Source: Rhodococcus sp. 1163
Lineage (GTDB): Bacteria; Actinomycetota; Actinomycetes; Mycobacteriales; Mycobacteriaceae
DNA length: 64,000 bases
Direction of reading: 5' to 3'
Assembly: GCF_002091985.1 (NCBI RefSeq)
Contig: NZ_MKKX01000035.1
Coordinates: 62,001-126,000 of the forward strand
Shown here one piece after another: positions 51,989 through 60,522 of the stretch; position 1 is the stretch's first letter, and every line of letters starts with the position of its first letter. The translations under genes were made by a program, and so were the position numbers. Under the pieces are notes generated by a model. The model made no database searches. It saw only the letters and a program-made list of their open reading frames with translations, and was not told the DNA's origin.

Positions 51989-52137
51989 GACTCGTTCACT
52001 TCTGCATGCTCATGGCTGACGGGAACCTGTTCTCCGACTGGGCCCACCAACGAGCCGAGGAAGTAGGCGGCGAAGAACACCACTGTAATTCCGAGCACGA
52101 ACATCGAGAGTTTTGCCAGCACGTCCATCTCCTTCAT
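51985..52137 (-). CDS. 50-aa membrane peptide upstream of copA
   Basis: An unlisted small gene: ATG 52137 to TGA 51985, 50 codons. It reads [13 protein letters not shown], a hydrophobic helix [19 protein letters not shown], then PVGEQVPV and a His/Glu tail [11 protein letters not shown] single-pass topology with an exposed SHEHAE metal-ligand motif fits a copper accessory role, but no function is established. The stop overlaps the copA GTG by four bases, and the CsoR palindrome ends 15 bp before the ATG, so it is the first gene of the copper-induced transcript. ATG 52128 is an alternative start. Confidence 0.75.
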   Translation of the reverse strand: MKEMDVLAKLSMFVLGITVVFFAAYFLGSLVGPVGEQVPVSHEHAEVNES

Positions 52138-52151
52138 CTCTCAGTTCTACC

Positions 52152-52168
52152 ATACCCCCTGGGGGTAT
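52152..52168. promoter_or_regulatory. CsoR-type copper operator of the copA unit
   Basis: ATACCCCCTGGGGGTAT, identical to the copB operator, 15 bp upstream of the small membrane-peptide gene on the minus strand. Confidence 0.88.
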
Positions 52169-52336
52169 GAATTCGGCGAGTCTGGAATCCCGGTGTAACG
52201 CGACGGGTACCCCGTGCGAAATCCAGGTAGCCCGCCACGCAGACCGGCGCGGGTCGAAGTTCATGGTGAACCTGCGCGAGCGACTGCAGGTTCACATCGG
52301 TTCGGGGTCGAGTCGACCAACTGATGGGGATATTTG

Positions 52337-54028
52337 ATGCCTTTACGACATTCGGCCCGCGGGCCCGCACATCGCCGACGTCTCGCCACGAGCGCAGTGG
52401 CGTTCCTCTCACTGGGCGCACTGGCCGTCGGTGGCGTCGCACTGACCGATTTCGGTGGGTTCACCTCATCTGACGCAGAAGTCGAACTCGCCTCGACGGC
52501 AACCTGCTACGACATGGTCAGCATCGCCGTCGGCGGACGTGGTGACAGCCCGAAGAACGGTGTCACCAAGATGCTGACGACACCCGACGGAACACCGCTC
52601 CCCGCCGCTCTTGCAGGCGATTTCGAAAGCGACTGGATCGACCAGATGGTCGGCGCGCCCAACGACAAGGTCGCGGAAGGCTCGTACGCAGCCGTCTACG
52701 TCGAGTACCCCGCCAACATGGCGTCCTACGACGAAGCCGTCAACACCGGCGTAGAGAACTCACAGAAGGTCATGCGCGCCATCGCCGCATCCTGCCCTGA
52801 TACCCGCTTCGCGATTGTCGGCTACAGCGAAGGCGCCGACGTCACGCGTCGAGCAGCCATGGAGATCGGTAGCCAGACCGCAGGCCCGGACGGCAAGTGG
52901 GGCATCGTCGATCCGGCCAACGTCGTCGGCGTCGTCATTCTCGCCGACGCCGGACGCAAGGCGGGCGAAGGAGCATTCCCCGGATCGACATCCGGAACAG
53001 GCCCCGATGGATTCGACACGGTCTACCAGAACGGTTCCGGTCCTGCGGGCGCCGGCGCACTGCCAGGCACCGCCGGCAGCTTCGGTGCACTCGAGGGCAA
53101 GGTAGCGTCATTCTGCTCCGAGGGCGACCTGACCTGCGCAATGCCGGAGAACACCTCGCTACTGCACCTCGCCGCCAACGTGGGACGTCAGCTCGACGTC
53201 GACGCTCTCCAGCGCGACAACCTCACCCCTGCCACCGGCGCCGACCTCGCGGTCGTACTCGGCCGAATCGCTGTCGCAGCGTTCAGCGACATCGCGGCCC
53301 AGGACAACTGGCTTGCCGGCGACGAGACGTTCCTCGACGTTCTTCTCAAGGTGTCCGAGCCTGGCTACAAGCCGGGCGTCGTGACCAAGCCGGTCGCAAA
53401 GGTCGACGAAGCCGGCGAACCGCTTCCTGCCTCGGAGGCCGTCAATCTCGCCTACCTGCCGTCGAAGATCGCCAAGGAGATCATCGGCTTCATCGGCTCG
53501 AACACGAACACCGTCCAGGTAGTGATGAACGATCCGTACGGGCAGACGCTCGGACCGGGATCGGGACACCACTTCGACTACTGGCGCGACGCGGACCCGG
53601 CCAAGGGCAAGCCGCTCACCTCGGCTCAGTACGCCGCAGCGTGGCTGACTCAGCTGGCCAAGGACGCCGAGGCAGGCAAACCGATCAAGACCGCCGCCGT
53701 GCAGGAAAACGCCCGCCTCGCGGTCTTGGCAGATCCGACCACAGCCACGACCACCTCGGCCGCTCCGACGACGACCTCGGTCGTCACGGCACCTCCCGCG
53801 GTACCGGCTGAGCCGGCTCCGATCGCACCTGCGGTCGTCGCTCCGCCCGTCGACCCAGCACTACCGGTCGATCCAGCTCTGCCCGCCGACCCGGCATTGC
53901 CCGTCGATCCGGCTCAGCCCGTAGACGGCACGCAGGCAGTGGAAGGAACCCAGCCTGTCGAGGGGACGGTCACTACTACCACTGCCGTCCCGACGACGGT
54001 GGCTCCCACCACGACGCCGGCTCCGTAA
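52337..54028 (+). CDS. Secreted cutinase-family esterase
   Basis: A 563-residue exported protein: Arg-rich signal peptide (RRRLATSAVAFLSLGALAVG), cutinase core with the serine elbow IVGYSEGADV (near 160), Cys pairs TATCYDM and AASCPD, plus CSEGDLTCAMP, and a catalytic His in GSGHHFDYW. The last 100 residues are a Thr/Pro/Ala-rich stalk with PVDPALPVDPALPADPAL repeats, probably spanning the cell wall. Members hydrolyse cutin-like polyesters or cell-wall lipids. The start is ATG 52337. Confidence 0.92.
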   Translation: MPLRHSARGPAHRRRLATSAVAFLSLGALAVGGVALTDFGGFTSSDAEVELASTATCYDMVSIAVGGRGDSPKNGVTKMLTTPDGTPLPAALAGDFESDWIDQMVGAPNDKVAEGSYAAVYVEYPANMASYDEAVNTGVENSQKVMRAIAASCPDTRFAIVGYSEGADVTRRAAMEIGSQTAGPDGKWGIVDPANVVGVVILADAGRKAGEGAFPGSTSGTGPDGFDTVYQNGSGPAGAGALPGTAGSFGALEGKVASFCSEGDLTCAMPENTSLLHLAANVGRQLDVDALQRDNLTPATGADLAVVLGRIAVAAFSDIAAQDNWLAGDETFLDVLLKVSEPGYKPGVVTKPVAKVDEAGEPLPASEAVNLAYLPSKIAKEIIGFIGSNTNTVQVVMNDPYGQTLGPGSGHHFDYWRDADPAKGKPLTSAQYAAAWLTQLAKDAEAGKPIKTAAVQENARLAVLADPTTATTTSAAPTTTSVVTAPPAVPAEPAPIAPAVVAPPVDPALPVDPALPADPALPVDPAQPVDGTQAVEGTQPVEGTVTTTTAVPTTVAPTTTPAP

Positions 54029-54039
54029 GTTCTGCTCCT

Positions 54040-54077
54040 CTCAGCGCCTATCCGAGATTGTTCGGGTGGGCGCTGAG
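54040..54077. terminator. Bidirectional hairpin after cutinase gene
   Basis: CTCAGCGCC/GGCGCTGAG encloses a smaller inner helix; it lies between convergent cutinase and XRE genes. Confidence 0.75.
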
Positions 54078-54081
54078 TCGT

Positions 54082-54348
54082 CTATCCAGTGTTCTGGAGA
54101 TTTGCCTCGGGAAGACAGATACGGGCGAGGAGCTCGAGCGGGACGTCCAAGACAGCTGCAAGTGCAGCGACCGTCGTAAAGGCTGGAGTGGCCAGACGGC
54201 CGGTCTCGATCTTGCGCAAGGTCTCGGGTGAGATCGACGCGGCAAGCGCCACTTCGGCGGGCTTGCGGTCGCCTCGCGCTTGTCGGAGGTAAGCGCCGAG
54301 ACGTTTGCCGGCATCGAGCTGCTGCGGCGTCAAAGGGGATCGCACCAT
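54082..54348 (-). CDS. Small XRE-family repressor
   Basis: An 88-residue protein consisting of one HTH_3 domain: RLGAYLRQARGDRKPAEVAL, then ISPETLRKIETGRLATPAFTT as the recognition helix region. It has no ligand domain. It is divergent from a methionine aminopeptidase gene, and two matching palindromes GGTATnnnnATACC lie between the two start codons, so it very probably binds there and regulates both. Confidence 0.88.
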   Translation of the reverse strand: MVRSPLTPQQLDAGKRLGAYLRQARGDRKPAEVALAASISPETLRKIETGRLATPAFTTVAALAAVLDVPLELLARICLPEANLQNTG

Positions 54349-54369
54349 ACGAGTAGGTTACGCCACCCC

Positions 54370-54383
54370 GGTATGAAAATACC
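54370..54383. promoter_or_regulatory. XRE operator, copy 1
   Basis: GGTAT-GAAA-ATACC, a perfect inverted repeat, 22 bp from the XRE start codon. The same arms recur at 54401. Confidence 0.8.
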
Positions 54384-54400
54384 TAGCCGTCGTTTACTGT

Positions 54401-54414
54401 GGTATTTCTATACC
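54401..54414. promoter_or_regulatory. XRE operator, copy 2
   Basis: GGTAT-TTCT-ATACC, with arms identical to copy 1 and centre-to-centre distance 31 bp (three turns); 19 bp before the map start. Confidence 0.8.
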
Positions 54415-54432
54415 GATTTGGTCAGCGACGAA

Positions 54433-55218
54433 ATGGAGAGCAAACGCGTGCTGGAACTCAAGACACACCAGGAGATCGAGGCGATGCGCACCACCGGCGC
54501 CTTCATCGCCCAGCTACTCGACGAACTGCAGGCGCGCGCCCTGGTGGGAGTCAATCTTCTCGATCTCGAACAACACGCTCGAAAGATGATCACCGAACGT
54601 GGCGCGGTGTCCTGCTATTGGGACTACGCGCCCTCGTTCGGCCGCGGCCCGTTCCGCAATGTCATCTGCCTGTCCGTCAACGACGCAGTGCTCCACGGCC
54701 TCCCCCACGACTACACCCTGCTCGACGGGGATCTGTTGACCATGGACATCGCGGTCTCGATCGACGGCTGGGTAGCAGACTCGGCGCGCAGCCTGATCGT
54801 CGGCACGCCCCGAACCGAAGACCAGAGACTGATCGAGGCCACCGAGAACGCCCTCGCCGCCGGTATCGATGCCGCACGTTCCGGCCGACGCCTGGGCGAT
54901 ATCTCCGCAGCGATCGGGGCCGTCGCCGCCGACTACGGCTATCCGGTCAACACCGAATTCGGCGGGCACGGGCTCGGTCGAACCATGCACGAGGACCCAC
55001 ACATCCCCAACCAGGGGCGCGCCGGCCGCGGCCTGGTACTTCGGCCCGGACTGACCCTCGCCCTCGAGCCGTGGTTCGCTCACGGAACCGACAAGATCGT
55101 CTACGACCCCGACGGCTGGACCATCCGATCCGCCGACGGCTCACGAACCGCCCACAGCGAACACACAATCGCGATCACCGACGGTGATCCACTGGTACTG
55201 ACCAGCCGCGTGGGGTGA
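54433..55218 (+). CDS. map: Methionine aminopeptidase, type I
   Basis: A 261-residue metallopeptidase removing initiator Met. The metal site is complete: two Asp in LLTMDIAVSIDGWVADSARS, His in FGGHGLGRTMHEDP, Glu in LALEPWF and Glu in SEHTIAITD. ATG 54433 is chosen; the longer frame crosses both operators and the XRE gene. It lacks the N-terminal SH3-ligand extension of MapB. Control by a dedicated XRE repressor is unusual for a housekeeping enzyme and suggests a conditional paralogue. Confidence 0.9.
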   Translation: MESKRVLELKTHQEIEAMRTTGAFIAQLLDELQARALVGVNLLDLEQHARKMITERGAVSCYWDYAPSFGRGPFRNVICLSVNDAVLHGLPHDYTLLDGDLLTMDIAVSIDGWVADSARSLIVGTPRTEDQRLIEATENALAAGIDAARSGRRLGDISAAIGAVAADYGYPVNTEFGGHGLGRTMHEDPHIPNQGRAGRGLVLRPGLTLALEPWFAHGTDKIVYDPDGWTIRSADGSRTAHSEHTIAITDGDPLVLTSRVG

Positions 55219-55339
55219 TGGAATCGTCTACCTTTGGGGAGCGCGCACCCTTTGTGTAAACCTCACACCGGTGTTCTCGTCCGAGCGCGTGTGCGCGGTT
55301 CCCAAAAAGGGTGCGCGGTTCGACCGCCCGACGGCCTGC

Positions 55340-56887
55340 TCAGGTGAATTTCACTCCCTGAGCCAAAGGCAGATCGTTGGAGTAATTCACGGTGTTGGTT
55401 GCCCGGCGCATGTAGGCCTTCCACGCATCCGATCCGGATTCGCGGCCTCCACCGGTTTCCTTCTCGCCTCCGAATGCTCCGCCGATTTCGGCACCGGATG
55501 GCCCGATGTTGACGTTGGCGATACCGCAGTCCGAGCCTGCCGCGGACAGGAACATCTCCGCCTCGCGTAGGTCCGTAGTGAAGATCGACGACGAAAGCCC
55601 TTGTGGCACGTCATTGTGCAGGGCAACAGCTTCGTCGAGCGTGTCGTAGATGAGCACGTAGAGGATCGGTGCGAACGTCTCGTGCTTGACGATGTCCGTC
55701 TGGGTGGGCATCGAGATGACGGTCGGCTCGACGTAGTACGCGTACTCATCGAAGATCTCGACGCGGTTGCCGCCGGCACGCACGATGCCGCCGTCGGACG
55801 CTGCCGCGTCGAGCGCCTTCTGAAAACCGGCGAACGCGGGTGCGTCGATCAGGGGTCCAACCAGAGTGCCTGGGTCCAGGGGCGACCCGATCGACAATGT
55901 GGCGTACGCCCGCGCGATCCTTTCCACGAGCGCCTCGGCGATGGACGAGTGCACGATAACGCGTCGCAACGACGTACACCGTTGTCCTGCAGTGCCTGCC
56001 GCGGAAAACACGATGCCACGGGTGGTCAGATCGAGATCTGCCGACGGTGTCACGATCGCCGCGTTGTTGCCGCCGAGCTCGAGCAGTGCCCGCCCGAACC
56101 GCTCGGCCACCCGGGGTGCGACGGCCCGTCCCATTCGCGTCGAGCCCGTCGCCGACACGAGCGCCACCCGCGGGTCGTCGACGAGGGCTTCACCGGCGAC
56201 CCGATCGCCGACTATGAGCTGCGCAACCTTCGGATCCACGCCTGCTTTTTCGGCGGCGCGCTCGAACAATGCCTGTACGCCGAGGGCGGTCAGCGGCGTC
56301 TTCTCCGAGGGCTTCCACACCACCGTGTCACCGGCAACCAACGCCAGCACGGCATTCCACGACCACACCGCTACCGGGAAGTTGAACGCGGTGATGACGG
56401 CGACGACGCCGAGGGGGTGCCACTGCTCCATCATTCGGTGGCCGGGCCGTTCGGTAGCAATCGTCTTTCCGTAGAGCTGACGCGACAATCCGACGCCGAA
56501 GTCGCAGATGTCGATCATTTCCTGCACCTCGCCGAGGCCCTCGGACACGATCTTGCCCGCCTCGATCGACACGAGCGCACCGAGATCGTCTTTGTATTCA
56601 CGCAGGAGTTGACCGAGTTCACGAATGAGGCCGCCGCGGACGGGCGCCGGCACGCTCGACCACTGGGCATAGGCCGTCTTGGCGTCGGCGATGACGGCGT
56701 CGACGTCGGAGACCGTGGCCGAACCGAGGGATGCCAGATTGCCACCGGTGATCGGTGAGCGCGCGACGATCGGCATGGTCGAGGTGGTCGCTGTGGTCGA
56801 GGCATCGAGATCGACGCGAACGCCGAGCCGCCCGAGAATGGCGCGGGTCTCGACACTCAACGCATCGTGGGTGACGGGTGAGGGCAT
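55340..56887 (-). CDS. pcd: L-aminoadipate-semialdehyde dehydrogenase (P6C dehydrogenase)
   Basis: A 515-residue ALDH7-type enzyme. Landmarks: ITAFNFPVAVWSWN, the general-base Glu in LLELGGNNAAIV, and the catalytic Cys in AGQRCTSLRR; GNN instead of GGK after the Glu is usual in ALDH7/AmaB. It oxidises 2-aminoadipate 6-semialdehyde to 2-aminoadipate, the step after lysine 6-aminotransferase, whose gene is divergent 117 bp away. ATG 56887 was taken; an in-frame start at 56896 exists. Confidence 0.9.
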   Translation of the reverse strand: MPSPVTHDALSVETRAILGRLGVRVDLDASTTATTSTMPIVARSPITGGNLASLGSATVSDVDAVIADAKTAYAQWSSVPAPVRGGLIRELGQLLREYKDDLGALVSIEAGKIVSEGLGEVQEMIDICDFGVGLSRQLYGKTIATERPGHRMMEQWHPLGVVAVITAFNFPVAVWSWNAVLALVAGDTVVWKPSEKTPLTALGVQALFERAAEKAGVDPKVAQLIVGDRVAGEALVDDPRVALVSATGSTRMGRAVAPRVAERFGRALLELGGNNAAIVTPSADLDLTTRGIVFSAAGTAGQRCTSLRRVIVHSSIAEALVERIARAYATLSIGSPLDPGTLVGPLIDAPAFAGFQKALDAAASDGGIVRAGGNRVEIFDEYAYYVEPTVISMPTQTDIVKHETFAPILYVLIYDTLDEAVALHNDVPQGLSSSIFTTDLREAEMFLSAAGSDCGIANVNIGPSGAEIGGAFGGEKETGGGRESGSDAWKAYMRRATNTVNYSNDLPLAQGVKFT

Positions 56888-56969
56888 AGTGCGCACCTTT
56901 CGAAGACGGAGAGTGTCACTTCAATCTAGCCGAATGCCCGAACACAGGAAAATATACTGTTCAAAGGGC

Positions 56970-56997
56970 TTGCTAACGGAATCTTTACGCGTATGTT
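56970..56997 (+). promoter_or_regulatory. Inferred lat promoter (leaderless)
   Basis: TTGCTA (56970-56975) and TATGTT (56992-56997) are 16 bp apart; initiation 7-8 bp further would start the mRNA at or next to the lat ATG (57005). Confidence 0.5.
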
Positions 56998-57004
56998 GGG
57001 CACT

Positions 57005-58348
57005 ATGACGCAGGTATTGCAGCGCGCGGCAGCGGCTACATCGACTGTCGACGCCCACGACGTCCATGCCATCATCGGCCGCCACATGCTCGCCGACGGA
57101 TTCGAGATGGTTCTCGATCTCGACAAGAGCCAGGGATCGACGCTCGTCGATGCCAGGGACGGCACGTCGTACCTGGATCTGTTCACGTTCTTCGCCTCTT
57201 CGGCGCTCGGGATGAACCATCCCGGTCTGGTGTCGGACGAGGCCTTCCGCGCCGATGTGCTGCAGGCCGCGATGAACAAGCCGAGCAACTCCGATGTCTA
57301 CACCGTGGCCATGGCGCGGTTCGTCGATACCTTCGCCCGAGTCCTGGGAGACCCGCGTCTGCCGCACTTGTTCTTCGTCGAAGGGGGCGCGCTCGCCGTC
57401 GAGAACGCACTCAAGGTCGCGTTCGATTGGAAGAGCCGTTGGAACGGCAAGCACGGCGTCGACCCCGCACTGGGTACGCAGGTACTGCATTTCGAGCATG
57501 CGTTCCACGGCCGCACGGGGTACACGATGTCGCTGACCAACACCGACCCCGACAAGGTCGCCCGGTTTCCGAAATTCGATTGGCCCCGCATCCCGTCGCC
57601 GTACATCCGCAGTGGGGTGGACATGGACGCACTCGAAGCCGACGCACTTGCCGCGGCCAAGATCGCCTTCGAGGCGAATCCCCACGACATCGCCTGTGCG
57701 ATAATCGAACCCATTCAGGGTGAAGGCGGCGACAACCATTTCCGCCCGCAGTTCCTGGCACAGCTTCGCGATCTCTGCCACGAGTACGACGCGTTGTTCG
57801 TTCTCGACGAGGTACAGACGGGCGCCGGAATGACCGGCACCGCATGGGCTTTCCAGCAGCTCGACGTCGTCCCCGACGTGCTCGCGTTCGGCAAGAAGGT
57901 TCAGGTCTGCGGCGTCATGGCGGGTGGACGCGTCGACGATCTCGACGATCACGTATTCGCCGTCTCCTCACGCATCAATTCCACGTGGGGTGGCAACCTC
58001 ACCGACATGGTGCGTTCTCGCCGGATTCTCGAGATCGTCGAATCCGAGGGGCTCATCGAGGGCGCGGCCACACTGGGGCTTCATCTGCGTAGCCGCCTCG
58101 ACGACATGGCTACGCGGCACGAGATTGTCACCGAGGTCCGCGGTCGCGGGTTGATGTGCGCTTTCACGATGCCCGACGCCGGGAGCCGGGACCGCTTGAT
58201 CGGGGACCTCCGCACCGAGGAGCATGTTCTCGCGCTCGGATGCGGTGATAGTGCGATCCGCTTCCGGCCTGCTTTGACGATCAGCGAAGAAGACTTGGAC
58301 CGTGCCGTCGACGCGATCGAGCGAGTACTGACGCGGATGGCGAGCTAG
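57005..58348 (+). CDS. lat: L-lysine 6-transaminase
   Basis: A 447-residue class III PLP aminotransferase of the Lat type, transferring the epsilon-amino group of lysine to 2-oxoglutarate. Features: FTFFASSALGMNHP, NKPSNSDVYT, HAFHGRTGYTMSLTNT, VLDEVQTGAGMTGT, and the PLP lysine in AFGKKVQVCG. ATG 57005 (MTQVLQRAAAA) is preferred over ATG 56993 on promoter geometry. With pcd it converts lysine to 2-aminoadipate. In mycobacteria an lrpA gene adjoins lat; none is present here. Confidence 0.93.
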   Translation: MTQVLQRAAAATSTVDAHDVHAIIGRHMLADGFEMVLDLDKSQGSTLVDARDGTSYLDLFTFFASSALGMNHPGLVSDEAFRADVLQAAMNKPSNSDVYTVAMARFVDTFARVLGDPRLPHLFFVEGGALAVENALKVAFDWKSRWNGKHGVDPALGTQVLHFEHAFHGRTGYTMSLTNTDPDKVARFPKFDWPRIPSPYIRSGVDMDALEADALAAAKIAFEANPHDIACAIIEPIQGEGGDNHFRPQFLAQLRDLCHEYDALFVLDEVQTGAGMTGTAWAFQQLDVVPDVLAFGKKVQVCGVMAGGRVDDLDDHVFAVSSRINSTWGGNLTDMVRSRRILEIVESEGLIEGAATLGLHLRSRLDDMATRHEIVTEVRGRGLMCAFTMPDAGSRDRLIGDLRTEEHVLALGCGDSAIRFRPALTISEEDLDRAVDAIERVLTRMAS

Positions 58349-58380
58349 CTCGGGCGCGAGAGTGTGTACAGTCACTCGAC

Positions 58381-58428
58381 ATGTACGCACCTCTACTCGT
58401 TGCAGGATCATGGTGGTGGCGCTCTTAG
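58381..58428 (+). CDS. trpL: Trp leader peptide with three tandem Trp codons
   Basis: A 15-codon ORF reading MYAPLLVAGSWWWRS, with TGG TGG TGG at 58411-58419 and TAG at 58426-58428. It sits at the head of an attenuator whose terminator precedes a TrpE(G) gene. Ribosome stalling at the three Trp codons when charged tRNA-Trp is scarce would favour the antiterminator. Confidence 0.9.
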   Translation: MYAPLLVAGSWWWRS

Positions 58429-58486
58429 GCGCCCACACCTTTGCGTACTTCCAACCGTGGCCGCCTTTCGAGGTGGCCATTTTTTG
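58428..58486 (+). promoter_or_regulatory. Trp attenuator: antiterminator and intrinsic terminator
   Basis: The terminator is GGCCGCC (58459-58465), loop TTTCGA, GGTGGCC (58472-58478) and then ATTTTTTG. The competing antiterminator pairs GGCGCCCAC (58428-58436) with GTGGCCGCC (58457-58465), 8 of 9 bases. The GGCGCC segment can also pair with the Trp-codon region (1:2 helix). All four elements of classical attenuation are visible. Confidence 0.88.
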
Positions 58487-58539
58487 TTGTCTCGGCCCCT
58501 CGGCGGGCAGCCTTTTGCGATTCCGAAAGGCTGATCGAC

Positions 58540-60390
58540 GTGCATGAAGCTCCGACCTCGAAAGTTTTGAACAAGGCTCTCACCGGTTCCGCGCCGTTCG
58601 CGATTCTGAGCCGCGAACATGGTGTCGACGTTCTGATCGGCGATGTCACCGATGCGCCGTCCCTCGCCGACATTGCGTTGAATCCGCATGCCGACGGCCC
58701 CGACGTGTTGGCGCTGGTCCCATTTCGGCAGGTCACCGAACGAGGTTTCGTATGCCACGACGACGAATCGCCGCTGCAGTGCCTGCAGGTCCGCGAGCAC
58801 GCCCTGCTGAGTATCGACGAGGTGCTCGGCGCACTTCCGAGCTCCGAACTGAACCTTCTCGACGGCCGATTCGAGCCCGAAGACGACGCGTACGCTGCGG
58901 TCGTCGAGCGGGTGCTCACCGACGAGATCGGTCGGGGCGCGGGCGCGAACTTCGTCATCCGCCGCGACTTTCGGGCACAGCTGGACGATCCGATCGCCAG
59001 TGGACTCGAGATCTTCCGAAGACTGTTGGTCGGTGAATCGGGTTCGTACTGGACATTTTTCGTTCACACACCGCAGATAACGCTCGTGGGTGCGACCCCG
59101 GAGCGGCACGTCGGATTCGATGGCACGACAGCGATCATGAATCCGATCAGCGGTACCTATCGGCACCCCGTCGAAGGCCCCTCGGGCGCAGGTGTTCTCG
59201 ACTTTCTCGGTGATGCGAAAGAGAACGACGAGCTGTTCATGGTCGTCGACGAGGAACTGAAGATGATGAGCCGTATCTGCGAAAACGGTGGCCGCGTCAT
59301 CGGTCCGCGCCTCAAACAGATGGGCCATCTGACGCACACCGAGTACGTCCTGGTAGGAGACAGTGAGCTGGATCCACGCGAGATCCTGCGGGAGACTATG
59401 TTCGCACCCACTGTCACCGGTTCACCGATCGAGAATGCCGCACGTGTCATCGAGCGTTACGAGAACACCGGGCGCGGTTACTATTCCGGCGTGTTGGCAC
59501 TGTTCGAAGGCACCGACGGGGTGAGCACACTCGACGCGCCGATCCTGATCCGCACGTGTGAGATCTCGCCTGCCGGTGAGCTGAAGATCTCGGCAGGCGC
59601 CACCCTCGTACGCAACTCCGTACCCGAACACGAAGTGGCCGAGACACGTTCGAAGCTCGGCGGCGTACTCGCCGCCCTCGGTGTCGAACCGCCACGCCCA
59701 CGTGGAACGGACGCCGTCCGTCTCGGCACCTACCCTGGCGTCGCCGACGCGTTGGCGTTGCGCAACGACAAGCTGGCGTCGTTCTGGATCGACCAGCAGC
59801 CGCTCGTCGTACTGCCCGAGCTGCTGGGCCGTACTGCAGTCGTCGTCGATTTCGAGGATCAGTGGACGGCGATGATCGCCCATCAGCTCCGCCACCTCGG
59901 CATGGACGTGTCGGTTCTTCGGTGGGAAGAGTACTCCGGCACGGACGCCGACCTGCTGGTGTGCGGACCCGGTCCCGGAGATCCGAACCTTGTTCTCGAC
60001 AACCGAATTCGTGCTGTCGAGCGGGCCGTCCGCGCTCGACTCGACGCCGGCGCACCGCTACTCGCGATCTGCCTGAGCCACCAGGTTCTCGCACGGATTC
60101 TCGGGTTGGACGTCGTCGCGCTTTCTCGTCCGCAGCAGGGAGTCCAGCGAGAGGTCGAGCTCTTCGGAGAGCGTCGGACACTCGGTTTCTACAATGCATT
60201 CGCCGCGCTGCCGGGAGAGATTTCAGGGGTGGGCGTGTCGGTGGATTCTCAGGGCGTCAACGCGCTGCGGGGCGCCGGATTCGCGTCGGTTCAGTTCCAT
60301 CCGGAGTCCGTGCTGTCGACCGACGGGCTCGATGTCCTCCGCTGCATGGTTCAGCGGTTGTTGGAGCCGGTCGGCGTCGTATCGGCATGA
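58540..60390 (+). CDS. Fused anthranilate synthase TrpE(G)-type enzyme
   Basis: 616 residues: a chorismate-binding TrpE domain (about 1-400; NPISGTYRHPVEG, GRGYYSGVLALF, IRTCEISPAGELKISAGATL) fused to a class I glutamine amidotransferase (about 425-616; GPGPGDPN, nucleophile in AICLSHQVLA, FHPES). It makes anthranilate, or by family alternative 2-amino-2-desoxyisochorismate, since CLSHQ and LGFYNAF also occur in PhzE-like enzymes. The Trp attenuator upstream argues for anthranilate/tryptophan. GTG 58540 follows GAAAGG; the frame upstream of it overlaps the terminator. Confidence 0.87.
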   Translation: MHEAPTSKVLNKALTGSAPFAILSREHGVDVLIGDVTDAPSLADIALNPHADGPDVLALVPFRQVTERGFVCHDDESPLQCLQVREHALLSIDEVLGALPSSELNLLDGRFEPEDDAYAAVVERVLTDEIGRGAGANFVIRRDFRAQLDDPIASGLEIFRRLLVGESGSYWTFFVHTPQITLVGATPERHVGFDGTTAIMNPISGTYRHPVEGPSGAGVLDFLGDAKENDELFMVVDEELKMMSRICENGGRVIGPRLKQMGHLTHTEYVLVGDSELDPREILRETMFAPTVTGSPIENAARVIERYENTGRGYYSGVLALFEGTDGVSTLDAPILIRTCEISPAGELKISAGATLVRNSVPEHEVAETRSKLGGVLAALGVEPPRPRGTDAVRLGTYPGVADALALRNDKLASFWIDQQPLVVLPELLGRTAVVVDFEDQWTAMIAHQLRHLGMDVSVLRWEEYSGTDADLLVCGPGPGDPNLVLDNRIRAVERAVRARLDAGAPLLAICLSHQVLARILGLDVVALSRPQQGVQREVELFGERRTLGFYNAFAALPGEISGVGVSVDSQGVNALRGAGFASVQFHPESVLSTDGLDVLRCMVQRLLEPVGVVSA

Positions 60391-60522
60391 GCGCCTTTCG
60401 GACCTAGGTCAGCAGAAATCGTTCAAGCGTACACCAAAACAAGGTAAACATCCTGTTTCTAGCGCGAAAGCAGACTTTCGGGCTATTCTTGCTTTTGGCC
60501 GACCGGTCACAGGGGGGGGAAG

